Below, one piece after another: positions 47,350-57,192 of a DNA stretch of 64,000 bases (positions within the stretch are counted from its first letter, which is position 1; every line of letters starts with the position of its first letter). Position numbers and translations under genes: made by a program. Origin of the DNA: Alkalicoccobacillus murimartini. Its GTDB lineage: Bacteria > Bacillota > Bacilli > Bacillales > Bacillaceae_D. The notes under the pieces are model-generated. The model did not search any database. It was given only the letters and a program-made list of their open reading frames with translations, and was not told the origin of the DNA. The stretch lies in assembly GCF_030813245.1 (NCBI RefSeq), contig NZ_JAUSUA010000001.1, forward strand, positions 186,001-250,000. Direction: 5' to 3'.

Positions 47350-47447
47350 AGCCCGCGGGTGCGGAATGGATGTCCGGAGCGACTACTATTATCGAACAAA
47401 AACCGAAGCGCTATGCCTGTTAAACAGCATAATGCTTCGGTTTTTAT
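47350..47447. repeat. Composite repeat, copy B (GC-rich module plus hairpin)
   Basis: AGCCCGCGGGTGCGGA and GTCCGGAGCGA at 47350-47382 are followed by AACAAAAA and the hairpin CCGAAGCGCTATGC / GCATAATGCTTCGG. It matches copy A closely. The hairpin is the shared terminator for the M20 gene and the convergent ABC permease gene. The ~250-base gap between those genes holds nothing else that I can support. Confidence 0.85.
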
Positions 47448-47487
47448 AGTGAATAAAACAACTTTGTCTCAGGCTTTTACTTTTTAC

Positions 47488-48147
47488 CTATACCTGTTTA
47501 TACTTTGAAAATCTCTTCTCAAAATAATTTTGAGGGATGGTTAATAGTGTACATAGGGCCCAATAGATAAATGCTAGCAAGACATACATCGTGAAATAAT
47601 CATATTCTCGTCCGCCAACTATTTTAGCCATTTGCATTAATTCGGGTACGGTGATCATCGCAGCTAGCGAAGTGGCTTTTACTAAGTCAAGAAACACATT
47701 AAAAAGCGGTGGAGTGGCCACAAGTGCACCTTGAGGAATGATAATACGTCTCAAGGTTTGCCAATATGTAAACCCGAGAGTTCGACTAGCTTCCCATTGT
47801 CCTCGATCAATCGAGGCAATCGCCGACCGATTAATTTCCGCTGTGTATCCAGCTACATTTAGTGTGAATCCAATTAATGCGGCAGTTACGGCATCAAATT
47901 GAATACCGATAGCTGGAAGACCTTGATAAAGCAAAAAAAGCATAACTAGGATTGGCACACCTCTAATAAAAGAAATATAGAGGCGTGCTGGCCAGCTAAG
48001 TAAAATAGACGCTGAATTTCTGGCGAGACCAATGAACAATCCGAGAACGAGTCCAATTCCCATACTGACTAAAGCAATAAGCATAGTATAGCCTAATCCT
48101 CTTAGTACATAGGGAATGGAGGTAATGGCAAGATCAAGATCAAACAT
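47488..48147 (-). CDS. Polar amino-acid ABC transporter permease
   Basis: A 219-residue permease of the His/Glu/Gln (HisM/GlnP) type: five spans with the EAA loop EASRTLGFTYWQTLRRIIIPQGA in the middle and SFIRGVPILVMLFLLYQG earlier. It starts 17 bases after the binding-protein stop. No ATPase gene follows; the next plus-strand gene is unrelated. Confidence 0.92.
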   Translation of the reverse strand: MFDLDLAITSIPYVLRGLGYTMLIALVSMGIGLVLGLFIGLARNSASILLSWPARLYISFIRGVPILVMLFLLYQGLPAIGIQFDAVTAALIGFTLNVAGYTAEINRSAIASIDRGQWEASRTLGFTYWQTLRRIIIPQGALVATPPLFNVFLDLVKATSLAAMITVPELMQMAKIVGGREYDYFTMYVLLAFIYWALCTLLTIPQNYFEKRFSKYKQV

Positions 48148-48164
48148 GGTTTGGCTCCATTTGA

Positions 48165-49031
48165 CTATTCCTCAATTTCTACATCTGGTTCTTGAGAAAC
48201 ATCTGCCCCAGCAAAGAATTGTTGTGAAATGTCTGAAATGGTCCCATCGTTAAGCATTTCTTCAATCGCACCATTAATATGCTCTTGCAGCTCTGTTTCA
48301 TCTTTTTTCATGATTATTGCTTGACTGTTTGGGAAATAAGCCAATGTAGGATGTACAACCACATCGATTTCCGGAAGGGCTTCTACAGCTAAGGTCTGTA
48401 AGTAGTAATCATTTAAGACAAGATCAAGTCGACCATTTTCAATGTCACGTAGGTAGGTGTCGTTTGTGACATTATCATAGATGACTTCCTCAGCTCCGTG
48501 TTCAACTCCGATTTGCATGTAAACGGTAGTAGCAGCACCGCCTGCTTTTTTTCCTTCAAGGTCATCAAGTGTTTCAATCCCTGATAAATCATCAGCACGA
48601 ACGACGGCTGAGCCATAAGAGTGTTTATATGGTTCAGAGAATGCAAACTTTTCTTCACGATCTTCAGTAATATCTATATCATTCGCAGCAACATCGACTC
48701 GACCATTATTCACAGCAGTTAGCATATTGTCGATGCCCATCTCACTGAACTCAATGTCTAGATCCAGTCGATTTGCTACTTCACGCAGGATTTCAACTTC
48801 AAATCCAGTTAATTCGTCACTATCTTCAGCATGGTAGGAAGCAGGATAAAGCGTGCCAGACGTAGCGGCTACTAATTTTCCTTCTTCTTGCACTCGATCC
48901 CAGACTGTTTCAGCTGTTTCATCGTTCGAATCAGACTGACCTCCGCAAGCTGCCAATAAACCAACCATAACGGACCCAGCTAATGCACCACTATAATGAA
49001 AAGTACGTTTTTTCTTATTAGATTTCAACAT
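48165..49031 (-). CDS. Amino-acid ABC transporter substrate-binding lipoprotein
   Basis: A 288-residue lipoprotein with signal peptide and lipobox (GLLAACGG, cysteine near residue 29), then a type 2 solute-binding fold (SBP_bac_3): LTGFEVEILREVANRLDLDI, VDVAANDIDITEDREEKFAF and LDDLEGKKAGGAATTVY. It delivers a polar amino acid, perhaps cystine or glutamine-like, to the downstream permease. The substrate cannot be told from sequence. Confidence 0.92.
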   Translation of the reverse strand: MLKSNKKKRTFHYSGALAGSVMVGLLAACGGQSDSNDETAETVWDRVQEEGKLVAATSGTLYPASYHAEDSDELTGFEVEILREVANRLDLDIEFSEMGIDNMLTAVNNGRVDVAANDIDITEDREEKFAFSEPYKHSYGSAVVRADDLSGIETLDDLEGKKAGGAATTVYMQIGVEHGAEEVIYDNVTNDTYLRDIENGRLDLVLNDYYLQTLAVEALPEIDVVVHPTLAYFPNSQAIIMKKDETELQEHINGAIEEMLNDGTISDISQQFFAGADVSQEPDVEIEE

Positions 49032-49257
49032 TCTAAGTTCCCCCGTAAAAGTAGTTAGATAAAGCCTCCTTAGTGATTATGTCATGAATGAGAGCGTATA
49101 TCAATGAATGAAAAGGCAAAAAAGTTCAATTTTTGTCGAACGGAAATCCTTGATTAAGTTTTGTTTACTATTATACTAAGAACCAAAGACTTAGTTCGAC
49201 CGATAAACAAACTTAATTAGGGATATTTTTAATTTACTGGTATTTTAACACTAAAAA

Positions 49258-49271
49258 TGTAAGCGCTATCT
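49258..49271 (+). promoter_or_regulatory. cre-like site upstream of the xylan-oligosaccharide operon
   Basis: TGTAAGCGCTATCT matches the cre consensus at all defined positions but the last. It lies 23 bases before the beta-xylosidase start codon, so it would overlap the promoter or leader and mediate CcpA repression. The rest of the 260-base gap up to the binding-protein gene has AT-rich sequence and no clear extra feature. Confidence 0.6.
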
Positions 49272-49294
49272 TTTGTGCTGATAAGGAGGAAACT

Positions 49295-50908
49295 ATGATA
49301 CAAAACCCAGTTCTTAAAGGATTTAATCCGGATCCAAGCATTTGCAGAGTTGATGATGATTATTACATGGCAGTTTCAACGTTTGAGTGGTTTCCAGGTG
49401 TTCAAATTCATCATTCGAAGGACTTAAAAAATTGGAGACTTATAAGTAGACCGCTTAATCGTACTAGTCAACTTAACATGATAGGCAACCCCGATTCTGG
49501 TGGTGTTTGGGCTCCGTGTCTAAGTTATGCTGATGGCCAATTTTGGTTGATTTTTTCAGATGTGAAGGTAGTTGAAGGGAACACATGGAAAGATGGCCAT
49601 AACTATTTGGTTACGTCAAAAGAAATTGATGGTCAATGGAGTGAACCTACTTACCTGAATAGTTCTGGATTTGATCCGTCCTTATACCATGATCATGATG
49701 GGAAGAAATATCTACTGAATATGATTTGGGATCAGCGCACGTATAATCATCGTTTTTATGGAATTGCATTACAAGAGTATGATGTGGCAAAGAATAGGTT
49801 GATTGGTGAAGCGGAAGTGATATTCAAAGGAACGGAATTAGGGTTAACCGAGGCACCACACCTTTATTTCATTCAAGGAACCTACTATTTGTTAACAGCA
49901 GAAGGTGGGACAAAATACGAACACGCAGCTACCATTGCTCGTTCAAAAACTATTAAGGGACCTTATGAAGTACATCCTGAAAATCCAATTTTATCGAGTT
50001 GGTCAAATCCAAGTAATCCTTTGCAGAAGTCAGGTCATGCATCAATCGTAGAAACGAAGGATGGTGAATGGTATCTAGCTCATTTGATGGCAAGACCACT
50101 TAAACGAAGAGGTAAAAAACTACTTGAGGAGAGAGGTTACTGCCCATTAGGAAGAGAGACATCTATCCAAAAACTAGAGTGGAAGTCTGGTTGGCCGTAT
50201 GTAATAAATGGACCAGAACCATCCGAATTAGTTGAAGCTCCTGACTTACCAGAAGTAAAATGGGACCAGGATTTCAATACAATCGATCATTTCAACACAG
50301 ATGAATTAAATCACCACTTTCAAACCTTGCGTATTCCATTTAATTCAGAAATCGGAAGTGTAACACAACGAGACAGTCATCTTAGGCTATACGGCAGAGA
50401 ATCGTTACACTCAAAACACATTCAATCTCTTGTAGCACGCAGGTGGCAAAGCTTATCATTTAATGCTGAAACAAGGATAGAATTTCACCCTACTACTTTT
50501 CAACAGGCTGCTGGACTAATCTGTTATTATGACACACAAAATTGGGTATCTGCTCAGATTACTTGGTCTGAGAATAAAGGTAAAATCATTGATCTTGTCC
50601 AGTGTGCCCATTTTAACGTGACACACCCCATTGCATTTTCTGAGGTTATTGTCCCAGATGGGATATCATATGTTCATTTAAAAGTAGCCGTTCGTGATGA
50701 GGCATTTATTTTCTCTTATTCTTTTGATGGAGAAAGCTATAAGGAATTCCCTGTTCAGTTTGAAAGCTATAAGTTATCAGATGATTACATTTCCGAGGGT
50801 GGTTTTTTTACGGGAGCCTTTGTTGGAATGCACTGCTTAGATACTTCTGGAGCTAGAACCTATGCAGATTTTGATTCATTCTCGTATGAAGAAATCAACA
50901 AGGTATAG
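49295..50908 (+). CDS. xynB: GH43 beta-xylosidase
   Basis: A 537-residue cytoplasmic glycosidase releasing xylose from xylo-oligosaccharides. The five-bladed propeller domain (about 1-315) has the catalytic base Asp in FNPDPSICR, the pKa-modulating Asp in [11 protein letters not shown] and the acid Glu in LTEAPHLYF. The C-terminal beta-sandwich (about 330-537, [14 protein letters not shown]) is the usual XynB type. It has no signal peptide. It is the first gene of the cluster behind the cre-like site, with AAGGAGG before the ATG. Confidence 0.95.
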   Translation: MIQNPVLKGFNPDPSICRVDDDYYMAVSTFEWFPGVQIHHSKDLKNWRLISRPLNRTSQLNMIGNPDSGGVWAPCLSYADGQFWLIFSDVKVVEGNTWKDGHNYLVTSKEIDGQWSEPTYLNSSGFDPSLYHDHDGKKYLLNMIWDQRTYNHRFYGIALQEYDVAKNRLIGEAEVIFKGTELGLTEAPHLYFIQGTYYLLTAEGGTKYEHAATIARSKTIKGPYEVHPENPILSSWSNPSNPLQKSGHASIVETKDGEWYLAHLMARPLKRRGKKLLEERGYCPLGRETSIQKLEWKSGWPYVINGPEPSELVEAPDLPEVKWDQDFNTIDHFNTDELNHHFQTLRIPFNSEIGSVTQRDSHLRLYGRESLHSKHIQSLVARRWQSLSFNAETRIEFHPTTFQQAAGLICYYDTQNWVSAQITWSENKGKIIDLVQCAHFNVTHPIAFSEVIVPDGISYVHLKVAVRDEAFIFSYSFDGESYKEFPVQFESYKLSDDYISEGGFFTGAFVGMHCLDTSGARTYADFDSFSYEEINKV

Positions 50909-50929
50909 AGCGAAGAGGGAGGCACGTTA

Positions 50930-51886
50930 ATGGAAAAAGTAATCGTAAATCCTGCTGATAAACAATCCAAGATTATCTTTTATAAACCATCAAAATGGAA
51001 GCGCATACAAAAAGACTGGCAGTTATATTCTCTTTTAATCCTGCCAGTTATCTATTTCATCATTTTTAAATATGGTCCCATGTTCGGAAATATTATTGCA
51101 TTTAGGCGATTCATACCTGGTGGAAAGTTATACGGGGAGGAATGGGTTGGGCTCCGTTATATTATGATGTTCATTAATGATCCAACCTTTTGGAATGTGT
51201 TCAAGAATACGCTTGTTCTAGGTACGTTAAGCCTTGTGATTTGTTTTCCACTACCCATTATCTTTGCCTTATTATTAAATGAATTAACAAGCAAAAAGTT
51301 TAAGAAATTCGTACAAACAGTATCCTATTTACCTCACTTTCTATCAATTGTTATTATTGCTGGGATGGTTCTTCAGTTAACATCTGTAAACGGTACGATT
51401 AATACATTGGTTGAGTTCTTTACAGGCGAACGAATTAACTTTATGCAGGAAGCCGGATGGTTTCGGACGGTCTACATAAGCTCTGAAATCTGGCAGACTC
51501 TAGGATGGGGAGCTATTCTCTATTTAGCCGCTTTAACGAGTATTGATCACGGACTATATGAGGCAGCTAGAATTGATGGGGCCAATCGATGGAAACAAAC
51601 GATACACATAACGATTCCAGGAATATTGCCAACCATTGTTACGCTACTAATTCTGAATATTGGTACTTTTCTGGCGGTGGGATTTGAAAAAGTTCTATTA
51701 CTCTATAATCCATTAACCTATCAAACAGCTGATGTCATTTCCACCTATTTATACCGAGTAGGGCTAGAATCAAGTAATTTTAGTTATGCAACAGCTATTG
51801 GTCTATTTGAATCAATTATTGGATTAACCTTAATTCTCTCAGCAAATTTCATTTCCAGAAAGCTTACAGAACAAAGTCTTTGGTGA
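50930..51886 (+). CDS. Carbohydrate ABC permease, LplB/YteP type
   Basis: A 318-residue membrane protein with six spans and the inner-membrane ABC signature EAARIDGANRWKQTIHITIP. LplB-type permeases start with a short cytoplasmic tail and the WQLYSLLILPVIYFIIFKY span. It forms the importer with the next two genes. No ATPase gene is present, as usual for this class, which uses a shared MsmX-type ATPase. Confidence 0.93.
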   Translation: MEKVIVNPADKQSKIIFYKPSKWKRIQKDWQLYSLLILPVIYFIIFKYGPMFGNIIAFRRFIPGGKLYGEEWVGLRYIMMFINDPTFWNVFKNTLVLGTLSLVICFPLPIIFALLLNELTSKKFKKFVQTVSYLPHFLSIVIIAGMVLQLTSVNGTINTLVEFFTGERINFMQEAGWFRTVYISSEIWQTLGWGAILYLAALTSIDHGLYEAARIDGANRWKQTIHITIPGILPTIVTLLILNIGTFLAVGFEKVLLLYNPLTYQTADVISTYLYRVGLESSNFSYATAIGLFESIIGLTLILSANFISRKLTEQSLW

Positions 51887-51898
51887 GGAGGGCTCCTA

Positions 51899-52771
51899 TT
51901 GAAGGAATCAAGGCAGTATAAAGTATTTAAGGTATTTAATATTATCTTTTTGTTGGTCATTATGTTTCTTACCTTTTACCCATTTTTAAATGTTGTCGCT
52001 CAATCATTTAGTAGTGAGTCCTATATTAATGCCGGAGAAGTCAGTTTGATTCCAAAAGGATTTAATGTTGAAACATATAAAACAGTGATGAATGATTCGA
52101 TGTTTTGGAACAGTTATAAAAATACAGTTGTTTACACCGTGGTGGCTACAGCTATATCCATGTTCATGACAACAATCTTTGCCTATGCATTAGCAAAAAA
52201 GCGTTTGATGGGAAGGAGTTTCTTCACAGCATTTGCCGTATTCACGATGTTTTTTAACGGAGGGTTGATTCCTAACTATGTGCTAATTCAATCACTTGGT
52301 TTTGGAAATACCATTTGGGCTATCGTTGTTCCTGGTGCCATTAGTGTATTTAACCTGCTAATCATGAAAGCATTTTTTCAGAACATGCCTGAAGAATTGG
52401 AGGAAGCTGCAGCTATTGATGGACTTGGAACGTACCGCATTTTATTAAAGGTTGTTCTGCCGCTTTCTAAAGCAGTTCTTGCCACAATGACTTTGTTTTA
52501 TGCAGTTGGTAATTGGAACTCATGGTTTAGTGCGTTCCTTTATCTAGATAAGCAAGAGATGTTTCCCGTGACTATTTATTTACGCAATTTGATTACTGAT
52601 GCTACAGGTGGCCTATCGTCAGGAGCGACAAGTGCTGATAACTTAACTCAAATTGCATCAAATATTAAGTCAGTGACGATGGTACTAACGGTGTTACCCA
52701 TTATCATGGTGTATCCATACATTCAAAAGTACTTTGTTTCAGGCATTATGCTGGGGTCGGTAAAACAATAA
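51899..52771 (+). CDS. Carbohydrate ABC permease, LplC/YtcP type
   Basis: A 290-residue permease with six spans and the EAA loop EELEEAAAIDGLGTYRILLK. The typical C terminus is YIQKYFVSGIMLGSVKQ. The start is TTG with GAGGAGGG five bases upstream. It pairs with the LplB-type permease. Confidence 0.93.
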   Translation: MKESRQYKVFKVFNIIFLLVIMFLTFYPFLNVVAQSFSSESYINAGEVSLIPKGFNVETYKTVMNDSMFWNSYKNTVVYTVVATAISMFMTTIFAYALAKKRLMGRSFFTAFAVFTMFFNGGLIPNYVLIQSLGFGNTIWAIVVPGAISVFNLLIMKAFFQNMPEELEEAAAIDGLGTYRILLKVVLPLSKAVLATMTLFYAVGNWNSWFSAFLYLDKQEMFPVTIYLRNLITDATGGLSSGATSADNLTQIASNIKSVTMVLTVLPIIMVYPYIQKYFVSGIMLGSVKQ

Positions 52772-52790
52772 ATTTCTAGGGGGATTAGGT

Positions 52791-54404
52791 ATGAACAGAA
52801 AAAAAGCGATCGTAAGTATGTTGGTGGGGTCCGCTGTTCTGATGACGGCTTGTTCTGGTGATACAGGAACAGAAGCAGAAGTAACTTCTGTTGGTGCAAT
52901 GGAGAATTATGGGGTAGGAGACACATTCCAAGCGACAGAACCTATTACGTTTTCTCTGTTGTATAGCGAACATCCTAACTATCCATTTAAACGAGATTGG
53001 CTGTTTTTTGAAGAACTTGAAAAACGCACGAATATCACATTTGATGAAACCATTGTGCCAATGAGTGATTATGAGCAGAAGCGAAGTCTATTAGTTAGTT
53101 CGGGTGATGCCCCCCTTATCCTACCTAAAACATATCCTGGCCAAGAATCAGCCTTTGTGTCTTCTGGTGCTATCCTACCAGTGAGCGAGTATGTGGATCT
53201 GATGCCAAACTTCCTAGACAAAGTCGAGAAGTGGGGGCTAGAAGATGAATTGGATGGGTTACGTCAAGAAGACGGAAAGTATTATTTGTTACCAGGGCTC
53301 CACGAAGAGCTAAGACCTGATTATACATTAGCTGTTAGAACAGATATTTTTGAAGAAAACAATTTATCTATACCTGAGACATGGGATGAGCTACTTGAGT
53401 CACTAAAAGTATTAAAAGATGCCTACCCAGATATTACGCCATTCTCCGATCGCTATAGCTTTAATAGTACATTAAATGTTGCAGCCACGCCGTTTGGAAC
53501 AATTGGAGGATGGGGATTCTCCTCTGGTTTAACATTTGATTCGGATCGTGATCAATTTGAATATAGCCCAGCAACGGATGAGTACAAAGAAATGCTAACG
53601 TACTTTAATGAAATGGTAGAGGAAGGCCTTATTGACCGAGAAAGTTTTACTCAAGATGATGAACAAGCAATTCAAAAGTTTGTAACAGGCAATTCGTTTG
53701 TCATCAATGCAAACTCACAGGATATTGTGACGTACCGTAATAGTTTAGATGATCGTTTGGGGGAGGATGAATATTCGATTTCAAAAATTCCTGTACCAGC
53801 AGGACCAGCCGGAAATGTGCAAGGTGGCGGGAGATTTGAAAATGGGATTATGATTTCTTCTAAGGCTTTAGAGAGTGAGAACTTTGAGGCGATGATGCAG
53901 TTTATAGATTGGTTATGGTACAGCGATGAAGGACTAGAATTTGCGAAGTGGGGCGTAGAAGACGTTACGTATACCAAAGCAGAGGATGGTACACGTACCC
54001 TTACAGAGAACATTAATTATATCGGGATGAATCCTGAAGGCACTGAAGCACTTAATGTTGACTACGGCTTCGCTAATGGTGTCTTCGCATATGGAGGTGC
54101 AACGGAGCTCACTCGTTCTATGATGAGCGAAGAAGAAATTGAGTTTCAAGAGGAAATGTCTAATAAAGATTCAATAGATCCGAACCCTCCTGTTCCATAC
54201 TCTGATGATGTGAGAGAACGAGCGACGTTACTAAGTACTCCATTAAAAGATTTTGTAGATCAATCAACATTACAGTTCATTCTTGGAACTAGAGACTTAA
54301 GCGAATTTGATCAATATGTAGAAGAGTTAAAAGGAAGAGGCATGGATGAGTATGTAGATCTATCAAATGAAGCCTATGAGAATTATAAAGAAGCAGTTAA
54401 ATAA
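52791..54404 (+). CDS. Sugar-binding lipoprotein, LplA/YtcQ type
   Basis: A 537-residue extracytoplasmic solute-binding lipoprotein. The signal peptide ends in lipobox LMTACSGD (cysteine near residue 21), then the large SBP_bac_1-type fold of LplA proteins. It probably captures aldotetraouronic acid, arabinoxylan or xylo-oligosaccharides for the two permeases upstream; this is inferred from the three glycosidases. A hairpin follows. Confidence 0.92.
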   Translation: MNRKKAIVSMLVGSAVLMTACSGDTGTEAEVTSVGAMENYGVGDTFQATEPITFSLLYSEHPNYPFKRDWLFFEELEKRTNITFDETIVPMSDYEQKRSLLVSSGDAPLILPKTYPGQESAFVSSGAILPVSEYVDLMPNFLDKVEKWGLEDELDGLRQEDGKYYLLPGLHEELRPDYTLAVRTDIFEENNLSIPETWDELLESLKVLKDAYPDITPFSDRYSFNSTLNVAATPFGTIGGWGFSSGLTFDSDRDQFEYSPATDEYKEMLTYFNEMVEEGLIDRESFTQDDEQAIQKFVTGNSFVINANSQDIVTYRNSLDDRLGEDEYSISKIPVPAGPAGNVQGGGRFENGIMISSKALESENFEAMMQFIDWLWYSDEGLEFAKWGVEDVTYTKAEDGTRTLTENINYIGMNPEGTEALNVDYGFANGVFAYGGATELTRSMMSEEEIEFQEEMSNKDSIDPNPPVPYSDDVRERATLLSTPLKDFVDQSTLQFILGTRDLSEFDQYVEELKGRGMDEYVDLSNEAYENYKEAVK

Positions 54405-54416
54405 CATCTAAACAAA

Positions 54417-54443
54417 GAAGCTGTCTGTGCCTCAGGCAGCTTC
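54417..54443 (+). promoter_or_regulatory. Intercistronic hairpin after the binding-protein gene
   Basis: GAAGCTGTCTG and CAGGCAGCTTC pair around TGCCT with no T-run. Such stems after binding-protein genes commonly raise the amount of that message or limit downstream expression, without full termination. Confidence 0.7.
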
Positions 54444-54466
54444 TACCAAAGAAAGGTTGTGAGACG

Positions 54467-55159
54467 ATGAACACACCACGAGAACAGGAATTTGGAGCTG
54501 GGTTCTTGTTTCAGTTTACAAATCGAGTCTATTGGTTACTCATCCTTAACTTTTGCTTCGTACTTGCAAATGGTCTATTCCTATTTTTTGTGATGTCTCT
54601 TCAACCAGATTTGTCTAATGTAATCTTTTATTATCTTGCCTTAATCCCAAGTGGCCCAGCTATTGCAGCACTCTTATATGCAACGCTAAAACTCATTCAA
54701 GAGAACGAAGAATCACCATTCCGAGACTTCATTCATGCGTACAAGGTTAATTTTAAAGACACGTTAAAATTTTGGATTCCAATCGTAACTTTTCTGTGTA
54801 TTAGCATTGTGAATATAAACTACCTATCAAATCAATCGACGGTATTAAGTGAAATAATGACTATGGCGCTGTTTATGGTCATCCTTTTCTTGAGTGTACT
54901 GACAATTCAAATGTTTATCATTAACGCTAAGCTAACATTTAAAACAAAAGATTTGTTTCGGGTAGCCATTTATAGCAGTTTTAAAAATATAAAAATTACA
55001 GCAGGTAATGCGGCCATCATGTTTTTATTTTGGGTCTTGTTAAGCAGCACATCAGACTTCTTATTACTTTTTCTTGGAAGTGTTTTGGCTTATCTCATTA
55101 TGTTAAATAGTCGGGCATTATTAAGATCAATTGAAGATCAATTTTGTCATAAGGAGTGA
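54467..55159 (+). CDS. YesL-like membrane protein (DUF624)
   Basis: A 230-residue protein with four or five spans, close to the YesL family (DUF624) commonly found beside LplABC importers: FTNRVYWLLILNFCFVLAN, IPSGPAIAALLYATLKL. Function unknown, presumed helper in oligosaccharide uptake. AAAGGTTGTGAG precedes the ATG; its stop overlaps the next ribosome site. Confidence 0.88.
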   Translation: MNTPREQEFGAGFLFQFTNRVYWLLILNFCFVLANGLFLFFVMSLQPDLSNVIFYYLALIPSGPAIAALLYATLKLIQENEESPFRDFIHAYKVNFKDTLKFWIPIVTFLCISIVNINYLSNQSTVLSEIMTMALFMVILFLSVLTIQMFIINAKLTFKTKDLFRVAIYSSFKNIKITAGNAAIMFLFWVLLSSTSDFLLLFLGSVLAYLIMLNSRALLRSIEDQFCHKE

Positions 55160-55164
55160 TCGTT

Positions 55165-57192
55165 TTGGAGAAGATTTTGTTTGGTGGAGACTACAATCCA
55201 GAACAGTGGCCTAAAGAAATATGGGAAGAGGATCAGCAATTATTTGAAGAAGCAAAGATCGATACGGTTTCTATAGGGATCTTTGCGTGGGCATTGATTC
55301 AGAAGGATGAAGAGACCTATGATTTTTCGAAAATGGATGAGATGATGGAATATTTGTATCACACTAATAAGAAGATCATTCTCGCAACAGGGACTGCGGC
55401 CCATCCAGCCTGGATGGCCAACCGCTATCCAGATGTAACAAGAGTAGATTTTGAAGGTAGGAAAAGAAAATTTGGACAGCGACATAACTCTTCTCCAAAT
55501 AGTCCTACGTACAAAAAATACTCTGCATTAATGGCAAGAAAAATGGCAGAGCGATACAAGGATTATGACAATATTATAGCTTGGCATATTAACAACGAAT
55601 ATGGTGGCGCATGTTATTCAGATGAATCTGCAATCGCGTTCCGAAGGTGGTTAAAAGAAAAATATCAATCGTTAGAAAAACTGAACGAAGCGTGGAACAC
55701 GACTTTTTGGTCTCATACTTTTTATGATTGGGATGAGATCGTACCCCCAAATAATTTAAGTGAACACCTTGGTTCTGAGAATGTGACGGCATTTCAAGGA
55801 ATTACATTAGATTATATGAGATTTAACTCTGATAGCATGTTAGATAACTTTATCCAAGAAAAAAAAGAAATCAAACGCTATACGCCTAATATCCCTGTTA
55901 CGACAAACTTTATGGGGATGTATCGACCTTTGGATTATTTCAAATGGGCACCACATCTCGATTTTATCTCATGGGATAATTACCCGCCTGATTTGCAATC
56001 CCAGGCAAGGATGGCTTTGACTCATGATTTGATGAGAGGTCTTAAAAAAGGGAAACCATTCTGGTTAATGGAACAAACACCTAGTACAACTGCGTGTAGA
56101 GGTTTTAATCCGATTAAAAGGCCAGGCTTAAATCGACTATGGAGTTACCAAGCATTGGCGCACGGCTCTGATTCAGTTTTGTATTTTCAAATGAGAAAAT
56201 CAAAAGGAGCTTGTGAAAAATATCATGGAGCCATTCTAAATCAGTCAGCTCGAAATGACACAAGAGTATTTAGAGAGTGTAAACAAATCGGGGAAGAACT
56301 TGTTACTTTAGGAGATGCATTTGTTCAAGCAGAGACCAAATCAAAGGTAGCATTTGTGTTTGATTGGGATAGCTGGTGGTCTGTTGAAATTTCAGATGGT
56401 CCATCCCGTCATGTCGGCTATCAAAAGACAATGATCAAATATTATAAGGCCATGTATGAACTAAATGTCGACATCGATGTCATTGGAGTGGATGATGACC
56501 TCACAGGATATGAGGTAGTGATTGCTCCATTGCTTCATATGATTAAAGACAATTATGATGAAAAGATTAAAGCGTTTGTGGATCAGGGTGGAACATTTAT
56601 TACGACGTATTTGAGCGGGATTGTAGATGAACATGATAATTCCGTTTTAACCGATTATCCGGGGCCATTAAAGGAGTTATTAGGTATTTGGGTTGAAGAG
56701 ACAGACTCGTTAGATCCAAAAGATTTCAACCAAATACATCTAAAGAATCAAGCAGAAGGCTATCAATCCTCTTATACATGTAACCTCATATTCGATATTA
56801 TTCACGCTGAGTCTGCTGAAGTTTTTGCTGAATATGGTTCTGACTTTTATAAAAATACGCCAGTTGTGACAAGGAATACGTATGGGAAGGGAAACGCCTG
56901 GTATCTGGCTAGCGAGCCGGAATTTCAATTTTTAAAAGATCTATTTAATGATGTATGTGCGAATCATTCCATTCAATCCGCGCTTAATGCTCCATCAGAT
57001 GTAGAGGTCGTCTCCAGGCATAAAGAGGGATTCACGTACACATTTGTATTAAATCACAACGCTAGTACTACACAAGTAGAGCTTCCGTTTACATGTGAAG
57101 ATCTATTGAAAAACCGTCAGTATAGTGAAAAGACATCACTTACTATAGACGCTCATGATGCCGTCATTTTGAGATACAGAGGTGACCTTTGA
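55165..57192 (+). CDS. GH42 glycosidase (beta-galactosidase family)
   Basis: A 675-residue cytoplasmic enzyme. The TIM-barrel ([24 protein letters not shown] with the acid Glu, [15 protein letters not shown] with the nucleophile Glu), the trimerisation domain (about 390-600) and a C-terminal beta domain are all present. The zinc cysteine cluster typical of many GH42 is reduced: the loop reads [11 protein letters not shown]42 includes beta-galactosidases and alpha-L-arabinopyranosidases; the xylan setting favours removal of galactosyl or arabinopyranosyl side groups. TTG 55165 is eight bases behind AAGGAG. Confidence 0.92.
   Translation: MEKILFGGDYNPEQWPKEIWEEDQQLFEEAKIDTVSIGIFAWALIQKDEETYDFSKMDEMMEYLYHTNKKIILATGTAAHPAWMANRYPDVTRVDFEGRKRKFGQRHNSSPNSPTYKKYSALMARKMAERYKDYDNIIAWHINNEYGGACYSDESAIAFRRWLKEKYQSLEKLNEAWNTTFWSHTFYDWDEIVPPNNLSEHLGSENVTAFQGITLDYMRFNSDSMLDNFIQEKKEIKRYTPNIPVTTNFMGMYRPLDYFKWAPHLDFISWDNYPPDLQSQARMALTHDLMRGLKKGKPFWLMEQTPSTTACRGFNPIKRPGLNRLWSYQALAHGSDSVLYFQMRKSKGACEKYHGAILNQSARNDTRVFRECKQIGEELVTLGDAFVQAETKSKVAFVFDWDSWWSVEISDGPSRHVGYQKTMIKYYKAMYELNVDIDVIGVDDDLTGYEVVIAPLLHMIKDNYDEKIKAFVDQGGTFITTYLSGIVDEHDNSVLTDYPGPLKELLGIWVEETDSLDPKDFNQIHLKNQAEGYQSSYTCNLIFDIIHAESAEVFAEYGSDFYKNTPVVTRNTYGKGNAWYLASEPEFQFLKDLFNDVCANHSIQSALNAPSDVEVVSRHKEGFTYTFVLNHNASTTQVELPFTCEDLLKNRQYSEKTSLTIDAHDAVILRYRGDL

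Noticed and set aside
47278-47508. 76-codon open frame between the M20 and ABC genes
   Set aside because: It runs through repeat copy B and its hairpin, has no ribosome site and no recognisable content.
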